A stretch of 64,000 nucleotides of DNA from contig NZ_JAACFU010000001.1 in the NCBI RefSeq assembly GCF_029051725.1, forward strand, positions 434,001 through 498,000, written 5' to 3'. This document shows, in pieces, positions 61,588 to 64,000 of this stretch. Within the stretch, counting starts at the first letter, position 1. Each line of letters opens with the position of its first letter. This DNA comes from Bradyrhizobium sp. CSS354. GTDB taxonomy: Bacteria; Pseudomonadota; Alphaproteobacteria; Rhizobiales; Xanthobacteraceae. The notes below the pieces were generated by a model. It searched no databases. It saw only the letters and a list, made by a program, of their open reading frames with translations, and was not told the DNA's origin. The translations under genes and the position numbers were made by a program.

Positions 61588-62354
61588 GATGGTTGGACGG
61601 CTTATGCCGTGCTCTCCCGGGAGCCGAGTTCCTGCTGGCCTCCCTCGTCCCAGCGAAATTCACCGACATCGCGCCGGTTGACGCAGATGCCGCATTCGCC
61701 AGGGCTTGACCGTAGCAACGACGGCCAGGACCACACGGTTTTGCCGTACGCACGGTTCGCCATTTCGCCACCGGTTTCGACGGCGTTGTGCACGTTGCCG
61801 CCGACCTGATGACGAGACGAACCTAACAGCGCCGCTCGTCGGAACGAAGTTTTGGGCTCACGGAGAGCAATCCGCCCTGCCCACACCTCTCGCACCCGAA
61901 CACTGCCGCGTCCACCGCAAGCCCGGCTTGCGAACGTGACGACCACAAGATCGCCCCTCAAGAACGAGCCGGGATGAGCGACACATACGCCGTTTCCGAA
62001 TTTCGGTAAAGTGGAATATATTTGAAAAGAGGGGTTGACGCGGTCGTGGCTGTTTCGGCCGACGCGTCTCAGCCTGAGACCTGTAAGCGCAGACGCGGCT
62101 GCGCGCTCCCGGGTTCCACGGAGTCCACCTCCGTCTGACTTTCCTTAAGCGCGGCCTGTAATTTCTCTCATAGGTCAACCTCCATGCCGCGAGGCCGCTC
62201 GATCAGGAAATTAACGGTTTGGTAACCATACGAGCCTTGCTCGAAGGATTAATGCAAATCACACGCCGCCGGTGTCTCCCCCGCAACGACCCTGCTATAG
62301 AGCGTAGATCCGGCTCCATCGACCACCCCGAGCCATCTGTTTTCTTGGTTGCAC

Positions 62355-63491
62355 ATGAACAGACCTAGCAACAAATTCAACATCGCCATCGAGCAGGGAT
62401 TCGACTTCCTGTCGCCCGACTACGCGGAGCTGTTTGACAACTCGGCCGCCACCGCGTTCCAGCATCCGCTCTGGCTGGACACCCTCTACACCAGGCTCGC
62501 GTCTCATGCGGGGGCAACTCCTCTGGTTGTTGTGGTCCGCCACCGCGCGACGGGCGCCCTTGCGATGGTGCTGCCCTTGCTACGGATCCGGCGCGGCCCG
62601 ATACGGACGGTCGAATTCGCCGACCTCCGCGTCTCCGACTATCTGGCGCCGGTGTGCAGCCCGCAGGTATTTTCCGAGCTGCTCAAGGACGAGAGTGCGT
62701 GCGCAGAAATTCGATGCCTCGTCCGCCCGTTCGATCTGCTCCGGATGACCAAGCTGCCGGATGGACGGCTTCCGATCGAGAACCTTCTGGCTGCGCCCCG
62801 CCGCATAGCGATGGACACCAATGCCTACGCCACCGTTCTCGTCACGCCATTCGAACAATGGCGCGCCAGTGCGTTGGATCGTTCCTACCAGAAGGAGCTC
62901 GCAAAGAAAGCCCGGCAGCTCCAGAAGAAGGGCGACGTAATTTTTTCATGCTGCAGCGACAGCGCCTCCGTCCTGGAGGTGTTGGACGTGATGAAGAAAT
63001 TTCGCGGGCCGCGCTTTCAGGCACATGGCGACGGAGATCTGCTCCAGCGCCCCGAATATTACGGCTTCTATTCCGAGATAGCGCACCGCGGTCTCGGCTC
63101 CTTTGTCCGGCTCTATGCCATGAAGATGAACGGCGAGGTGATTGCGGCCGTGCTCGGTCTCTGCCATCGCGGTAGATTCCTCGTGATCATGGGCGCCTTC
63201 GACATTGCCGGATACAAGAGCCAGTCCCTGGGCGCACTGATGTTCGAGCAGGTGGCGAAGGATTGCATCGAGCGTGGGGATCAGATGCTCGATTTCACCA
63301 TCGGCGACGAGCCTTACAAGAAGCAGTTCGGCGCGGAGCCTTCGCCGATGTGGACCGTCACGCAGGCCGGCAGCACCACGGGCGCCTTCTCCCTGTTCGC
63401 ACTCAAACAGGCGCCTTGGCTCAAACTGGCCGCCAAGCGAATGTCGGAGTTCAGGCTTCTGCCAACCCGCACCTCAACGCCGACGCGCTGA
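62355..63491 (+). CDS. CelD/BcsL-family GNAT acetyltransferase
   Basis: ATG 62355 gives 378 residues with the PF13480-type fold: an N-terminal region with FQHPLWLDTLY, DYLAPVCSPQ, and the second GNAT-like half with SYQKELAKKARQLQKKGDV, GFYSEIAHRGLGSFVRLYAM, LGALMFEQVAKD and LDFTIGDEPYKKQFG. The family acylates cell-envelope or polysaccharide precursors; substrate unknown. It is convergent with the flavoprotein gene. Confidence 0.83.
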   Translation: MNRPSNKFNIAIEQGFDFLSPDYAELFDNSAATAFQHPLWLDTLYTRLASHAGATPLVVVVRHRATGALAMVLPLLRIRRGPIRTVEFADLRVSDYLAPVCSPQVFSELLKDESACAEIRCLVRPFDLLRMTKLPDGRLPIENLLAAPRRIAMDTNAYATVLVTPFEQWRASALDRSYQKELAKKARQLQKKGDVIFSCCSDSASVLEVLDVMKKFRGPRFQAHGDGDLLQRPEYYGFYSEIAHRGLGSFVRLYAMKMNGEVIAAVLGLCHRGRFLVIMGAFDIAGYKSQSLGALMFEQVAKDCIERGDQMLDFTIGDEPYKKQFGAEPSPMWTVTQAGSTTGAFSLFALKQAPWLKLAAKRMSEFRLLPTRTSTPTR

Positions 63492-63520
63492 CCGGCGCGA
63501 GGCGCCGACGGGCGCGGCTC

Positions 63521-64000
63521 TCAGGCGCGTAGCGCGCTTCGAACATGCGCGAGCCAGCCCGGACGCATCTGATCGACCCGGTGGGTGATACTGCGTCGCA
63601 GAAAGTGCAGCCGCCGCCGCACGTCCCAGCCGATATCGTTGCGGGACGTCAGGGCCTGCCGGAAGCGCGCCATCTTCAGTGATTGCTGGTCCGACGCGAC
63701 CTTGTCGGGATCGGAATAGAATTCCGAAATCTTCTCCTGGCTCATGCCCTCGGTCCCGAGCCAACGCGGCGCATATTCGGTGCAGAGGCGCTCGACGTCG
63801 ACCAGCAGGCGGGCAACGCCGGTGCCAGCGGCCGGACAATTGGTCTGGAAGGCGTCGCCGATGAGCACGACGCCGGGCTGAAGGTGTCCCTCCACGACGG
63901 ACAGGTCCATCACCCAATTCTGCACCCGGTCGATCACGCGGAAATCGCCGAGGTAGGCGCGCAATCCCGGCAGCAGGCGCAAAACCGTCGCTTCCGGTTC
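63521..64000 (-). CDS. FAD-dependent oxidoreductase/monooxygenase, C-terminal part (5' end outside window)
   Basis: The minus-strand frame is open to the right edge and codes for the last 159 residues of a group-A flavoprotein. The second FAD motif is visible as GVVLIGDAFQTNCPAAGTGV. An apparent TTG start at 63982 is internal. The N-terminal Rossmann motif would lie beyond the window. Confidence 0.75.
   Translation of the reverse strand, partial: EPEATVLRLLPGLRAYLGDFRVIDRVQNWVMDLSVVEGHLQPGVVLIGDAFQTNCPAAGTGVARLLVDVERLCTEYAPRWLGTEGMSQEKISEFYSDPDKVASDQQSLKMARFRQALTSRNDIGWDVRRRLHFLRRSITHRVDQMRPGWLAHVRSALRA

Larger units (their letters stand above)
61145..62354. other. 1.2-kb noncoding region rich in inverted repeats
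   Basis: No frame here has a plausible protein and ribosome site; all open frames are short and of mixed, low-quality composition. Visible elements are a hairpin at 61327-61346, a tandem repeat at 61339-61372, a 15-bp inverted repeat at 61474-61488/61573-61587 and further small hairpins up to 61623. From about 61430 to 62050 it resembles, from memory, an intergenic sequence that recurs in Bradyrhizobium genomes. Confidence 0.6.

Noticed and set aside
61145..62354. Several short open frames in the 1.2-kb gap
   Set aside because: None has a ribosome site, homologous motif or consistent codon use; overlapping frames on both strands are equally long.

Overview
The window is GC-rich, gene-dense alphaproteobacterial chromosome, most likely Bradyrhizobium or a close relative (Nitrobacteraceae). 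This rests on the FixJ/FixK-type regulators, seven sites fitting the FixK2 consensus TTG(A/C)-N6-(T/G)CAA, several small proteins of a kind familiar from Bradyrhizobium, and the abundance of ABC importers. No tRNA, rRNA, CRISPR array, transposase or phage gene was found.

1-17 kb is a low-oxygen (FixK-type) island. It holds a SulP transporter, a YoaK-family protein, an AspT-type exchanger, a secreted hydrolase, an IalB-like protein, two FixJ-like response regulators, a cysteine-free FixK-like regulator, a small K+ channel, an acetate-kinase-like protein, an AI-2E-family membrane protein, an HD protein, an OMP25/31-type porin-like protein and a run of very small proteins, several of them secreted. 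Five genes have a FixK-type box ending 57-65 bases before their start codon, so much of the island looks like one regulon. No FixL-type sensor kinase lies in the window.

17-24 kb is an RpiR regulator divergent from a five-gene peptide/opine-type ABC importer.

24-46 kb is a long co-directional metabolic island on the plus strand. It contains a Liv-type importer with an AraC regulator, an ABC ATPase fused to a Tm-1-like (UPF0261) domain, the matching TIM-barrel PEP-hydrolase-family protein, a 967-residue SPFH/flotillin-like protein with a striking 44-residue (4 x 11) repeat, two SRPBCC proteins, a molybdenum hydroxylase whose large subunit is split into two genes, its MoxR/VWA maturation pair (CoxD/CoxE type), an amidohydrolase, a metallo-beta-lactamase-fold hydrolase, an SMP-30/isochorismatase fusion and an AzoR-like flavoprotein. 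My inference is uptake, hydroxylation and hydrolytic ring opening of an unidentified, probably cyclic, compound. This is the best candidate for an undescribed system here.

46-53 kb is a minus-strand carbohydrate operon (binding protein, two permeases, Gfo/Idh/MocA oxidoreductase, ThuA-like protein, LacI regulator) with a divergent SDR dehydrogenase. It has no ABC ATPase of its own. 53-60 kb is a second minus-strand operon: a NitT/TauT-type importer with two permeases, a deacetylase-like protein, an FAH-family hydrolase, a MetE-like protein and a GntR regulator upstream.

60-64 kb holds an orphan Liv-type binding protein, about 1.2 kb of noncoding DNA rich in inverted repeats, a CelD/BcsL-type acetyltransferase and the C-terminal part of a flavoprotein cut by the window edge.
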